The notes under the pieces: generated by a model
What the model was told of the DNA's origin: nothing
What the model saw: the letters and a program-made list of their open reading frames with translations, nothing else
The model's database searches: none
In this document: positions 11,813 to 47,517 of the stretch, in pieces
Numbering within the stretch: position 1 is the stretch's first letter
Layout of the letters: every line of letters starts with the position of its first letter
DNA from: Mesostigma viride
Taxonomy: Eukaryota; Streptophyta; Mesostigmatophyceae; Mesostigmatales; Mesostigmataceae
Assembly: GCA_009746045.1 (NCBI GenBank)
Contig: RPFO01002012.1
Span: 30,110 to 94,109, forward strand
Direction of reading: 5' to 3'
DNA length: 64,000 nucleotides
Program-made: the position numbers and the translations under genes

Positions 11813-12429
11813 GATAGACAAGGAGAAATGGGCTGCCGTCTGCGATAAGCATCTTCCTGTTTTCTCCTCACGGCTCCGCGGCCCATTGGTAGAATGCAGG
11901 GTAGAAGTCCGCATGTGGAGGTTATTGCCCTAGATGAGGATAGCCGCTATACATGTGCACACGACCGCCTCGTCTGCCATTACAGTAGAGGACAGCTCAG
12001 ATATGAGGATTAATTATATCCACCTCTAGTGACTGCATGGTTGGGGCATGATGCAGACGATATTTGTAACTTACGTGTAATTATTTTTTCTAATGAGATT
12101 AGCATAGTACTCCGTGGCATGCCCATGCGCAAGACACGCAAGTACTTACTTAATGTCGGCGCCGGCATGCATTGTTGTTAAAGCAGTTTTTTGCATGGAG
12201 CCACGACCTTCCTTCCAGCGCAATTTTTTAATAATATTAGTATTCTCGTTAAAAGTCCCATCGGAAACCCTAAGGCCAGTGTGGCACTAAATCATTCACA
12301 AAATTACCTTATCGCATCCCGAGGTCATGCAGCATGACCTATAAAAGAAAATGTACTACTATATGACAGCAAAACCCAACTGGTACAAACAGTCTGGGTG
12401 AGTTCTAAACATCTGTGGCAAGGGGAACA
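11813..12429. other. Spacer with a retroposed repeat, no gene seen
   Basis: The stretch between the LINE tail and the last exon of the CH-domain gene is AT-richer and holds the repeat at 12050-12155. No ORF with recognisable features was found. Confidence 0.5.
12050..12155 (+). repeat. Short retroposed repeat (ACTT-tailed family), copy 1
   Basis: About 105 bp beginning near CATGATGCAGACGATATTTG and ending GTACTTACTTA. It matches 31965-32085, which is a clean insertion with a target-site duplication. Both share TAATGAGATTAGC and TACTCCGTGGCATGCC. Confidence 0.65.
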
Positions 12430-18664
<6,235 letters not shown>

Positions 18665-19495
18665 TGCAGACAAATTCTACGTGTTAAACGAGTATTTAAG
18701 CCTGAAAACGCTAAGGAAGGGTTGCTAAAGGATTTTGACGATGTTTGTCAGCAGACCGCGTGCGAATTCTGTTCAGCCGTTGACCAGATAATGTTACCAC
18801 AGTTCCGCCAAAGAGGTCCTGGCCAACAAAGATATGGCTGATTCGGCAATGTAGCTACTCTTCCAACGTAAAAGACTTTGAGGGCGCACAATGGGGAGAC
18901 CTTCCCTCGGCTAGGAGCCCAACGGCAACGACTCCGAAGGGGTTTGGTCTGTTAGATATCTAGCGATGGAGGTTTGACGTTTGATGATGTGCCCGTGTCA
19001 TTTTCCCCTTTGGAAAAAAAGGGGGCGTTTCCGACGTGCTCCCTGGGGTGAACTGTACAAGCGACCAAGTGCCCTGAACTGCCGGCGCAGGGTTCCCGTG
19101 CCTCACAAAGCCACGCAAGCAAGCAGGGAAGCAAGGCACGCAAGCAAATGCACGTAAGCTTATGAATCTGGATCTTACTTGCGGTACGGCCAAGCGGTTT
19201 CGGTTGCCCGAAGTAAGCTGGATGGTGGCAAATTACGCACGTTTCCAGGACGTTTGGGATAAAAGCAAATGGAAGGCTATCGTGTCTCGCCAACGTGCGC
19301 CTATAATCTGGTGCCTTAGTGTAGCCATTGCTGGCCACCCGGGCATGGCAGCACGTGCAGGTGGCAGGGCTGCGGTAGAGTGCACGACGCGGAAGTGAAG
19401 TTTAAATTCTTCGTTCAATATCATATGACAAGTTTACTACGTTTAACTGACGGTCATGTTCTAGTTTCTAACGTCGACAATTGAGCTCGCCAATC
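18665..19495. other. Shared upstream region of the divergent CH-domain and TrpRS genes
   Basis: The two start codons are about 830 bp apart and point outwards, so this is probably a bidirectional promoter region. No clear TATA box, repeat or coding ORF was recognised; ORFs of 60-130 codons here have no family features. Confidence 0.5.
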
Positions 19496-31079
<11,584 letters not shown>

Positions 31080-31735
31080 CAACTGACACTAGCTGTGCTG
31101 GCGATCAGTCCGTACTGCCCAGGAGAGCGACACTGGCAAGCAGTAGGGACTTCTCATTGCTCTGGCCAGTGCCAGAGCGCAGTTTTAGAGGGTGCGGCTC
31201 ACGGGCACGAGACAGAAGTGGACATGACTAGGGACCCACCCAGCTATCCAACTTCCAATCACACAAAGAGAGCTGAGAACGACATGTGTGCACTTTGTGT
31301 GACCATGACTACCTGCATTCAGTGGCACACGATTAGAGTCCTTAGATTGTTGGCAAGGAGTAAGGTCCTCGTTTCATGGTACATCAATAAATCACATAAG
31401 TACATAAATAAATATGCATACTGCTACAGGAAATCAATTATTCAGCTATATTTTAATGCAGCGCATTATTACGCTCATGGATTCGTTGAGTACTGTGTCC
31501 ATTTTCTCATGTGCATGGATGCTTCTTGATATACGTTTGTTATAGTTGCTCTTGATCTAGCAGCATATTGATCGATAATTTGGTTCAATATGCACAGTCA
31601 GGCCTGACACCGTAAGGTCATACTATATATGGCGCAGGCCGGGAGATCGAGGCCTTCATATTCTCCCGAACCGGCGCCTGTATTAAATTAATGAGCTCCA
31701 AGCCTACCTGTGGCCGCTGGTAAAAGAAAATAATT
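31080..31735. other. Downstream region of the TrpRS gene, no gene seen
   Basis: 3' UTR and spacer. The part from about 31660 shares CCAAGCCTACCTGTGG with the LINE region near 46505, so it is already retrotransposon-related. Nothing else was recognised. Confidence 0.45.
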
Positions 31736-31737
31736 AA

Positions 31738-31806
31738 ACATGACTTCATTGGGAGATCATATAGCACGTATTCCCTTGCTGGTGGGTCGGGGTGAGCGGA
31801 GCCGCG
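31738..31806 (-). repeat. Decayed LINE 3' tail
   Basis: On the minus strand: GCGGCTCCGC, CCAGCAAGGGAATACGTGCT, CTCCCAATGAAGTCATG, then TTTAATTATTTT. This parallels 11727-11812 step by step. Confidence 0.55.
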
Positions 31807-31814
31807 CAAACTAA

Positions 31815-32636
31815 CTAATTAATTGATTAATTAAACTCGTGCTCCCGTTGCATGGGGAGTCACGGAGCACCGAAGTGCTTTTAATCCAGGTGTGTCGGTG
31901 CACAACAGGTAGAAAGGGCAGAGACCCCCTTTCTCCTTCATGCCAACGATACGTACACGACGGGGGATGATGCAGACGATATTTGTTTAAACTTTTGTGT
32001 ACATAATTATTTTTCTAATGAGATTAGCCCAGTACTCCGTGGCATGCCTTTGCGCATGACACGCAAGTACTTACTTACTTACTTACTTCATGCCAACTAA
32101 GGCATGCCACAGCTGCAATCAGACTCGGTATAAACGATCCGGCAAGGTCTGTGGGTGCAATAAGACCCATGTGAGCATGTCATAACAGCAGCGTGGGCAA
32201 GTAATCTGAGCATAGCCAGGACGTAGCATGGCTGTACAAGGACTAAGCTAAGGCTATGGCTGGTGTACCATATGTTAGCGGTGCATGTGACTAGGTATGG
32301 TGGCACAGCTAGGCAAACATTATCAGCATGGCTGCCATGGCGGTAGTGACTACCAATGGATCCAAGCTAGGGCTATTATTCTAGCCCGCAGGGGGCGTCC
32401 ACATCTTAATTGTGGTTGATCATCAGGTCCCCGCCCCTCCAGTACACCTTGGGCTTCTGTGGATCCTGTGTGTGGCGGAGGTATTCTGGCCACAGGTCGC
32501 GGCGCTGCTGCTGCTGAGCGGGGGTCAGGTCGTCGTCCAGCGTCCAGGTGAGGTCGTGCAACCTCTTGCGGCGAGAAAGGAACCGCTGCTTGTCCTCACG
32601 GTCCGAGGCCGGGGAAGGTGAGCTCTTACTAAGAAA
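31815..32636 (-). mobile_element. ORF1-only retrotransposon, copy 3 (5' truncated)
   Basis: On the minus strand: the last third of ORF1 (32636-32381, encoding KRLHDLTWTLDDDL, QQQQRRDLWPEYLRHTQD and VYWRGGDLMIN), a 3' UTR of about 420 bp after removing an insertion, the hairpin CTCCCC.ACGGGAGCACGAGT (about 31862-31833), and a TTAATTAATC tail. The ORF1 part is closest to copy 1. No ORF2 lies between ORF1 and the tail. Confidence 0.75.
31948..32085 (+). mobile_element. 138-bp retroposed insertion with 12-bp target duplication
   Basis: CTTCATGCCAAC occurs on both sides (31936-31947 and 32086-32097). The insert is the short repeat also seen at 12050-12155 and ends in a run of ACTT units. It interrupts the 3' UTR of ORF1-only copy 3. 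Confidence 0.8.
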
Positions 32637-32639
32637 ACT

Positions 32640-32785
32640 AAATGGCTAAAACTCCAATCTAGACTACTCTAAGCTACCAAAATCCTAGCTAGCTATTCTA
32701 CTCAGCAAAGCGCCCCTTCCTCCAGTGGGGGGCCCCCGCGATGTGGCGTGTGGGCCTGGACAATGGTGGTCTTCAAGTTTGTACA
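32640..32785 (-). pseudogene. Extreme 3' end of a LINE ORF2
   Basis: On the minus strand, ATTGTCCAGGC.CACACGCCA and GAAGGGGCGCTTTGCTGAGT match 11598-11670 at the end of the other ORF2 fragment. Too short to be functional. Confidence 0.55.
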
Positions 32786-33412
32786 TGATTTTGAGCTGCA
32801 CAGAGCCACAGATCAGTCAGTCATCACATGCATGCAAAAAAGCTGCGACATTTCCATGGCTTTGATTAAAATTTTATATTAAATTAATTACAATTTATTT
32901 ACAGTGTTTACAAAGTTTTAAGTTGAGTGTACAAGGGAAGGGGCGGCGGGCCTGCCTGCCCAGCCATGGCTAGCCTAACAAGTGGCCATGATTATTGATG
33001 TGGTAGCTGACAGACAGATGCCTGCATGACAGTTGAGCCTATAAACACTTAACACTGTACAGAAGGCCCCCACAAGGCGAGTTTTATTTTGCATCTTCCA
33101 AGTGCAGGACCCCTCAGTGTCAGGAGTTACTGTGAAGGTGCTGCCAGCGCCTCAGTACCTAAAACGCTTCCCCTTTCATGGGTTCTACTGCCAGGGCGAT
33201 CGCAAGACTGCCGTCCAGTCAAGCCACAAAACCGTGGGCGTCAGCATTAACTCTGCATAGTTGCCCCGGCCGCTCTTTCTAATGTAGACATATGTCACCA
33301 AGGCAGGGCCGGTGTTGCCAAAAGTCATCACCAAACCCAAGCAACCGTGTGCAGAGAAGCGCTTTCGGATCCTCGCAGTCTGTTTGCCGTCAGCAATGAT
33401 ACGAGGCGTGAT
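32786..33412. other. Spacer and 3' region of the small heat-shock gene
   Basis: AT-rich around 32870-32920, then moderately GC-rich. No ORF or repeat was recognised; part is presumably the minus-strand 3' UTR. Confidence 0.4.
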
Positions 33413-33853
33413 TTACATGATGGCGATATCCGTGGTCTTGGCCTGCTTCTCCTGCGGCAGCTTGGGGACAGTGATTGTTAGCACGCCATCGACGCATTTA
33501 GCCCCGATTTTCGAGGTATCGGCGTTCTGCGGCAGCTTGAACAACCGCTCGAACCTTCCGGAGCTTCGCTCAACAAGGTGGTACTTCTCGTTGTCCTTTA
33601 CGTCCTCCCGGTTCCGCTCGCCACTGATGCTCAGCATGCGACCCTCTTTGAGCTGCACCTTGACGTCCTCTTTCCGCATGCCAGGCAAGTCGGCGTGGAA
33701 GATGTACGAGTCGGGCTTCTCTAGCACGTCCACCGCGCTCTTCATGTTGAGGAGAGCTTTCATGTCCTCCTTGTAAGACTTCGGCAAGTCAACATTGATG
33801 AGGGACCCAAACGGGCTGGTGAAGAATGGGTCGTTAAACAGAGAGAGCGCCAT
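33413..33853 (-). CDS. HSP20: Small heat-shock protein (HSP20 / alpha-crystallin family)
   Basis: ATP-independent chaperone that binds unfolding proteins in large oligomers. The single exon encodes 146 aa, a normal length for cytosolic plant-type sHSPs. The N-terminal arm (SLFNDPFFTSPFGSL) is followed by the alpha-crystallin domain from about residue 38: DSYIFHADLPGMRKEDVKVQ, the MLSISGER strand, then GRFERLFKLPQNAD and GVLTITVPKL, the two plant sHSP consensus regions. The C-terminal tail is short, without an organelle signal, and lacks an obvious IxI motif. The start is the only ATG giving this arm. A TATA box and heat-shock elements lie upstream. It is transcribed away from GLDH. Confidence 0.95.
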   Translation of the reverse strand: MALSLFNDPFFTSPFGSLINVDLPKSYKEDMKALLNMKSAVDVLEKPDSYIFHADLPGMRKEDVKVQLKEGRMLSISGERNREDVKDNEKYHLVERSSGRFERLFKLPQNADTSKIGAKCVDGVLTITVPKLPQEKQAKTTDIAIM

Positions 33854-33953
33854 GATTATTTGTTGCGGAGATATGGCGTGTGTAGCTTGATGTCGTGTGT
33901 GTGTATTGATGAGAGACGAGTATTGAGTGCCGGAAACGAAAACGTGCTCGGCT

Positions 33954-33962
33954 TTATATACA
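33954..33962 (-). promoter_or_regulatory. TATA box of the small heat-shock gene
   Basis: TATATAAAG on the minus strand about 100 bp upstream of the ATG, which would leave a 5' UTR of roughly 70-80 nt. Confidence 0.7.
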
Positions 33963-34055
33963 TTTCGATCGCATGCATTGTGGAAGGGCGAGAAGTGTCG
34001 CGAATACTCGGTAGTGCTGCTTCATGCCGTGGGCTGCAGCTCGCGTGACGGCCCC

Positions 34056-34065
34056 AGAACGTTCG
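34056..34065. promoter_or_regulatory. Heat-shock element (proximal)
   Basis: AGAACGTTCG has the inverted GAA/TTC units of an HSE with a two-base gap, about 100 bp upstream of the TATA box. Confidence 0.55.
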
Positions 34066-34075
34066 GCGGTGTACT

Positions 34076-34095
34076 GGAAACACCATGAAAATTCT
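34076..34095. promoter_or_regulatory. Heat-shock element (distal, gapped)
   Basis: GGAAA, five bases, then TGAAA and ATTCT: GAA, gap, GAA, TTC units in 5-bp register, the usual gapped HSE layout. Confidence 0.6.
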
Positions 34096-34802
34096 CGTTT
34101 ACTGTCTGGCGGGCTGCCACGTGGCTGGCACCGGGGCAGTCGAGTTCCATCCCGTGGATAGCCGTGGATATTCCTACCGTATTCCCGCCAATTTACGAAG
34201 TCGAGCATCTTATCTGGGTTACGTCAGCGCGACGCCACCAACTTAGGTCTTGCCAATAAATTTGCTTATCTGATATCTCAGTTATCTGTTTCTACTTCCA
34301 GCCTCCAGGAAATGTTGTCCTAATGTCCTTATATATGTCGCTATTTGATAAATAGCCTGGTATATATTTTTTAATTCTTACTGGCTGGAGCCTGGAGGCT
34401 TTCTAGCAACAAAACTTGACAAGACATTTTTTACGTGTACTTACGTCAGTGTGGGTCAGTGTAGACTGGACGACGGTTGTGTGTTGATGACCTGGCATGC
34501 AATTACTCGACCTACATCTATAGCATCCTTCAGCCATGTCGATTTGTCATCGCGCATTCTATGTCGGAAACTGACGCTCCCTATTTCCCGCACTGCAGTG
34601 TATTTCCCAAACCAACAGGCGTTGTCATGAGCGTGCTTGGGCAAGGCCAACGCCGGGCCGAAATGAGCTTTCAATAGTCAATCATTTACCCCAGTTGAGC
34701 TCCTTTTTCTGTTGACGGTGCCAACCTTCGACAATACTTTTCGCCCAGGAAGGAGCTCGCCATCATTAATCCCCGGGTTCTGTTTCTGTACACGACGCCA
34801 TC

Positions 34803-42575
<7,773 letters not shown>

Positions 42576-42719
42576 GCTTGGGCCCAGTCGCGCGCACAAC
42601 GTTGCGGACCCTTTTGCGGGCTTGACGAATAAGTTTCCTGGTTCGTATGCACATGCAATCTCGCTCGAGACAGAACCATTGCACTGTGATTGCCGTTCAT
42701 ACCATGACACAGTCCGTGC

Positions 42720-42724
42720 TGTAA
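42720..42724 (+). terminator. Possible green-algal polyadenylation signal TGTAA for GLDH
   Basis: TGTAA lies 145 bp after the stop codon. TGTAA is the common poly(A) signal in many chlorophytes, but a 5-mer is weak evidence. Confidence 0.25.
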
Positions 42725-42782
42725 TAATAGCACATGCTCATCAACAAAATTTATACTGAATTTGGAATCCATGCTAAGTACA

Positions 42783-43073
42783 CCCCCAGCCCCACGTTTA
42801 AGACTCCCAGGTTTACGATCTTGAGACCCTGGATTTGAAATTTCAGGTTAAAGATCGACCGCAGGGCTGGTATTTGGGCAAAAGATTGTAAAGCAGGTAC
42901 ACATGGCTGGTCAGTGATATGCGATACAGATTGTGCACTCATGCATACCGCATCAGGTTTAAGATCCTACCGCTCTCAACTTTAAGATCGGATCAGCCCT
43001 GGATTTGATTTTAGGTCTAAGATCGCAGCCCTGGGTTGGCCGAACCCAATCTTAAACGTGCCGGTGGGGGGGG
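42783..43073. repeat. Possible ~290-bp foldback element
   Basis: CACGTTTAAGA near 42793 and its reverse complement near 43053 bracket a segment with inner repeats of CCCTGGATTTGA and TAAGATCG in both orientations. No clear target duplication. Confidence 0.4.
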
Positions 43074-43271
43074 TAAGAGCTGCAGGCCAGAACCCGCTGC
43101 ACAGATGTCGCAGATCGATCGATTAATATCAACGGTGTTGACAGTGCAAAGCAGCGTACTGCTCATTAGTACTCCCGGTACCTGACATATACATGCATTG
43201 CCCGCAGTATGTATTATAATTTATTGAGAATGATAAATTACGGAGATGAGATCGATCGGGCATGCAACATA

Positions 43272-43445
43272 GGGCATGCTCACGTGACGCAGTCATGTGT
43301 ATCAAGGAGACAACAAGCGAAGGCCAGAAATCGGGTAGCTCGAGCCTGCCGTTAGCTTGTGTATATCTTATAACTAATACTGAATGGTCCGCCGGATTCT
43401 CCCGATTTTCGGCCTGCGCTGATTGTCTCCTTGATCTTAATTAAT
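43272..43445 (+). repeat. LINE/SINE-type tail with GTGACGCAGTCAC hairpin, split by an insertion
   Basis: ATGCTCACGTGACGCAGTCA resembles 50677-50700, where the hairpin runs straight into TATTAATTAATTAATG. Here a 135-bp element sits between the hairpin and CTTAATTAATATG. Confidence 0.55.
43301..43435. mobile_element. 135-bp inverted-repeat element (MITE-like)
   Basis: Terminal inverted repeats of about 35 bp start ATCAAGGAGACAAC and include AGGCC and AAATCGGG. Related pieces occur at 20066-20088, 22100-22182, 43582-43604 and 44183-44209, so it is a family. No ORF and no certain target duplication. Confidence 0.65.
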
Positions 43446-43581
43446 ATGCAACGTAGGGAAACTTTTAACTTCTGCATGCGCGTATATATAAGTACCGTGT
43501 GCATGATCGAGCATGAGCTTGCTATATCAGCTATATAGCTCAGTCGATCGACTAGCTGCACGTACTCGACCTAGCTAGTAC

Positions 43582-43604
43582 ACATGGTGTGCTGGTTGTC
43601 TCCT
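43582..43604 (-). repeat. Terminal fragment of the 135-bp element family
   Basis: GTGCTGGTTGTCTCCTTGAT matches the end of the element at 43301-43435. Confidence 0.5.
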
Positions 43605-43696
43605 TGATACTACACGTGGTGTGGCACGTACAGCCTTAGTATACGTTGTACGTGCAGAGCTCTAGCTCAGCTCTGGACAACGACGCGTATCTGAGT

Positions 43697-43980
43697 ACAC
43701 ACGTGCTCCCATTGGGGAGTCACGGAGCACCTGACCTTCCCTGAACTTATCCCCTAAAAGTTCCCTGAACTTATGCACAGTGAGCAGGCCGGGGAAGAGA
43801 CCCCCCCCCCCCCTTTCCTCATGCCTCAGGCAGGCCACAGGGTGCACAATCGATCGGACCCGTCGAAACAATCAATCCAGCAGATGTCCCCTGTGGGTGC
43901 AATAAGGCTTCGACATAGCAAAAGCATAGCGGGTGCAGTAAGGGCTGCACCATGGTCCAGTGGCAACAGATAGGCTTGGA
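43697..43980 (-). mobile_element. LINE 3' UTR fragment with hairpin end
   Basis: On the minus strand the 3' UTR (CTTATTGCACCCACAG, then CGATCGATTG and GGTCTCTTCCCC) leads to GGTGCTCCGTGACTCCCCAA and a complementary GGGAGCACGT arm. This parallels 32170-31833. No coding part remains. Confidence 0.6.
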
Positions 43981-44182
43981 ACTCATTCAGAGGCGCCGGT
44001 CAGGGAGAATATATAACTTGGCCTCTCCCGGAGCCTGAGCTAGGCCCGGTTGTAGGGGCATATACCCAGAGTCCACCCACAACCCCCTAATTGGCATAGC
44101 TTCAACATGGACACTGGCTGGTTAATTATATAGCTTGCATGCGGGCAGCGCGGTACCCTATGGATTAGCAATAAGCCCTGTT

Positions 44183-44209
44183 TCTGGCCTGCGCTGGTTG
44201 TCTCCTTGA
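44183..44209 (-). repeat. Terminal fragment of the 135-bp element family
   Basis: TTCTGGCCTGCGCTGGTTGT and CTCCTTGAT match the end of the element at 43301-43435. Confidence 0.55.
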
Positions 44210-44396
44210 TAAGCCCTGTGTTCATCCTTAGTTAGCAACCAGGCAAACTCCTACTTAGGGGGGTCCTAGGGCTTTAATGTGTGGGTGAACCCTGGGTGCA
44301 TGTGCCCCTATAAACCCTCATGCAGGCTCCAGGACTAGGCCTTTATTAATTAATTAATTAGACTCGTGCTCCCGTTGGGGAGTCACGGAGCATTAA

Positions 44397-45756
44397 CCCA
44401 TAGTCCGTAAACTGGGTGCTACAGCACCCAGTTTTGGTACCCGTCACATTTCGCGAATTTCCGGGAGCGCCGCGCCAGATGTGACGGCAGCAAGTGGTCC
44501 AACGTGTCCAGGAACTCGTGAGCATTCAGAAAAAGTATAGGGTTGGGGGGGTAATTCGCCATAGCCTGTAAAATATAGCCCAGGAAAGGAAATTATCACG
44601 TGACTTTGGCGGGAAATTTTCACTCGCGCGCGCGCGTAACGAGATATGGCTGCAAACGTGCCGTTAGCAAGGAAATTTTGCGTCTCGCGGCTAGAAACGG
44701 TTCAGAATGTTGCTCAGAATGGTGATGCGTGATTTTCGTAAGTCAGGCATGGCCAGATTTTCAGGATTGGGAAAATACAGGTGGGAAAATACTGCCTTCT
44801 TGGTCGTCAGTGCCAGATGGGCCATAGCGTATCGCCTTTCGATTTTCTCCTTATGGCCGGGCAGTCTGCGCCAGCCCGAGCATCCTGTTTATTACCGGAC
44901 ATCCGCTGCACCATTTCCTGGGCCTGCGGATGCGTTTATAGGCCATCTATGCACGGAACATCAACCTGGTAATCATGGCAGATGCATGCATGATGCGGAT
45001 ATGGCGGCCTATGCCTGTATAGCATTATAGTATGTGTGAGATATGAGGGTCCCGGCCAGCAGAATCCGGAAAGGTCGTGATCGAGCCAGGTACGGCCACG
45101 TTTTTGCGTGTTGTTTGCAGCGGAATTCGTCTTCCATCCATTACATTTTGAACACGAGTTTACTAGTGCACCGTTCAGCAAGCTTCCATACCTGCTGTAG
45201 AGGGTGGTATTAGCCCTGAAAGTGCCCAGTTTGTGGCATGTCTTTGGAGTATATCATTCTGTTAGTGCAGGTAGGCAACGTGTTTGTATTCCAGCACTTT
45301 TGGCTGTCTTTTGTTGCTTGTTATACTGCATATTTGTGTTGCATGCCATAAAGACCTGTTTACAAGCGCGTATTGACGCATACCCATGTGTCAATATGAG
45401 CGTGGTGCCATGGTCAGAATGCATTTCTGAGTGCACCCCCCTTGGTTGGGGACTCCTGGACTATCAATTGAAATTATCCAATCATTAAAATGATGTTTGA
45501 AACCCTGCCCTGGATTATAGGGGTAGGTTCACTTTTTCTTGCCTGAAAAAGATCGTCTTTTAGACAACTTTGACAGCTAATATCTTCCAAACTACTTGCT
45601 GGACTCAAGATGTTAAATTGCATATTCTGAAAGCCCTTGAAGTGTAGATATTCCTGGCACCTGGGTTGAGGGTATTTGGAGTTGTAGTCTATGAGTTATG
45701 ATTTTTTTCATTTTCAGGGGTCAAAAAGTGCCAAAAAAGGCCTAGCGGACCATGGG
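44397..45756. mobile_element. 1360-bp non-autonomous piggyBac-like transposon
   Basis: Ends are CCCATAGTCCG (left) and, read inwards from the right, CCCATGGTCCG: 10 of 11 match. Each end is flanked by TTAA (44393-44396 and 45757-45760). TTAA target plus a CCC start is the piggyBac hallmark. The related LINE tail at 48424-48452 has a single TTAA at the same spot, the empty site. A perfect AACTGGGTGCT / AGCACCCAGTT palindrome lies at 44409-44432. The longest ORFs are ~107 and ~94 codons with no transposase features, so a transposase must come from elsewhere. Confidence 0.8.
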
Positions 45757-45887
45757 TTAACCCCGATGGATGGATGAATGGGTGCAAACAGTCCTACCGG
45801 TCTAATCTATCTACATCCGCTACCTACGACATGATTCTATCTAACAGCATTCTAACTACAACATCTATCTAGCTAGACAGCCTCACG

Positions 45888-46491
45888 CTGCCCTAGGGGA
45901 GCTGTCTGGCGTGCCTCCCACGGGTTTGCACACGCGGGCGCTTCCCCACAGGGGGGGGCTCGTTGTCCTCTATGACCTGGGCCCACTTGGCCTTGTCCAT
46001 CATCTTCGTCCAAATCACGGAGAGGCCTAGGCCCCCCATGTCCTCTACTAGCTGTTCTTTGAAGGTGCGGGCCTTGCGGCATCTAACATGACTGGGCCCG
46101 GCCCACGTCAGGAGGTGCCGGCCAGGCTGAGCTGGTCGCAGACCTGCGGGGGGGCCACGTGAGGTATCTACCTGGTTGGTGCGAGCTAAGTGCCCTACTA
46201 GCTAGCTGCAGGCGCCGCTGCTTCATGATGGTGCTGGTGATATATGGCATGCCCTGGTACAGGTCCTCGATCATTGCGGACATGAGCAGCATATCCTACT
46301 CTGAAAATGGAACGCAGCATGTTGGTGACCGCGCCGTCCAGCTTGCGGGCCAGGTCGGCGGTGAGGGTCCACGTCTCGGCCCGGCCCATACGTGAGAACA
46401 GGAAGGACGAGGACCTTGAACAGGTCCTGCATGTTTCTCGATCTTGCCCAAGGGCCTTTATATTCTCCCAAATTAAACGGGTAGCTCTCAA
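45888..46491 (-). pseudogene. Decayed LINE ORF2 C-terminus
   Basis: Minus-strand frames encode AETWTLTADLARKLDGAVTN, then YQGMPYITSTIMKQRRL, QPGRYLTW and WTKMMDKAKW-like blocks typical of the last part of non-LTR reverse transcriptases. Frame changes break it. Confidence 0.65.
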
Positions 46492-46604
46492 TGATCGAGT
46501 TCCAAGCCTATCTGTGGTCTCTGGACGATCGATGGGCAGCCTTACTGCATCAATCGGCTATGCTTTTGCTACATCATGTTGTATTTCACCCACAGTTGGC
46601 TTCG

Positions 46605-46838
46605 ATCCCGACTGCGAGGACGACCTGACGACATGGATCGGCATGGCGTGGGCGCAACTCCATGACTACCGCCGCTGGTGGAGCAACCCCGCCCTACCCC
46701 GGATCCGGCCTCAAGCGTGACCTCTTCAGGGTCGCCATTCTGACGATCCTGACCTACGGCGCGCCGAGACCTGGACACTGACGCAGAAGCTGGAGCAACG
46801 ACTCGACGGCAACGTCACCAAGATGCTGCGCAATTAAG
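46605..46838 (+). pseudogene. Decayed LINE ORF2 fragment
   Basis: Frames carry TWIGMAWAQLHDYRRWWSN, RDLFRVAILTILTYGA and ETWTLTQKLEQRLDG, the same ORF2 region as at 10970-11240, with at least one frameshift inside TYGA.ETW. Confidence 0.65.
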
Positions 46839-46854
46839 GCCCTTAACATCCCCT

Positions 46855-47360
46855 TTGGTTTGCAGCACAGCTCGAGCAACAGAAGCTCGACCTCCGCGAG
46901 GAGACCGAGCACGCCAAGCGCAGCGTCATTGTCAAGAACTTCGACATGGAGGAAGGTTAGAATTCCGAGAAGCTTGCACGTGCGTTTGAGAGCAAAATCC
47001 TTGCACGCATGATGGGCCTTCTTGGTGAGATCAAGCTGGCCGCCCATCGCCTTCCCCGCGCGCGGGGCAAGGCAGGGGCGCCCCCGCTTCTTCTCATCTT
47101 GAAGAGCCCTTCGGACAAGATTTCGTTTCTCAGACGCCGCAAGCGGCTCGAGAACACTCCCTTCACCCTGGGACGACGACTTGACCCTGGCGCAGCAACA
47201 AGGGCGACAGGAGCTGTGGCCGACCTACCTCCAGCTCCGGCAGACCAAGGCGGGCCAGCCGGTGTACTGGAAGGGGGCGGCCATCTACGTCCGCCACAAG
47301 CCCTGGCACGCGACCCCCGCGACCCCCACGGCCCCAGCGACTCCAGACGCCCCAGCTTAG
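46855..47360 (+). pseudogene. Decayed LINE ORF1, subfamily B (copy 4)
   Basis: Matches the C-terminal half of the ORF1 at 9048-10432 (LDLREE, IVKNFDMEEG, AHRLPRARGKAGAPPLLL, FLRRRKRLEN). It has an in-frame TAG near 46958 and an extra base near 47170 that breaks TLDDDLTLAQQ. Confidence 0.75.
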
Positions 47361-47517
47361 GGGAATACAGCATGCAGCTGGCAGCAGTAGTGTAGAATAG
47401 TTAGACCGTGGCCTTGTACATATGCCCGCCTACTACAGGCACTATACCAGCTTAAGTATGCCTAGCATTTTTAGTCATGTACATGCATGTGTGCCTATGA
47501 TGTGCCACACTCCAGAT

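Larger units (their letters stand above)
44345..46491 (-). mobile_element. LINE ORF2 3' end with hairpin tail, split by a piggyBac-like insertion
   Basis: On the minus strand: ORF2 C-terminus (46491-45888), a 3' UTR, a CATC-type run and ATCGGGG (to 45761), the inserted element, then ATGCTCCGTGACTCCCCAAC, GGGAGCACGAGT and TAATTAATTAATTAAT. The uninterrupted form of the junction is at 48420-48480. Confidence 0.8.

Noticed and set aside
18952-19398. ORFs between the CH-domain and TrpRS genes
   Set aside because: No family motif, no splice support and no codon-bias contrast visible by eye.
44707-45488. Transposase gene inside the piggyBac-like element
   Set aside because: Two short ORFs (107 and 94 codons) have no DDE-type features and far less than the usual ~600 residues.
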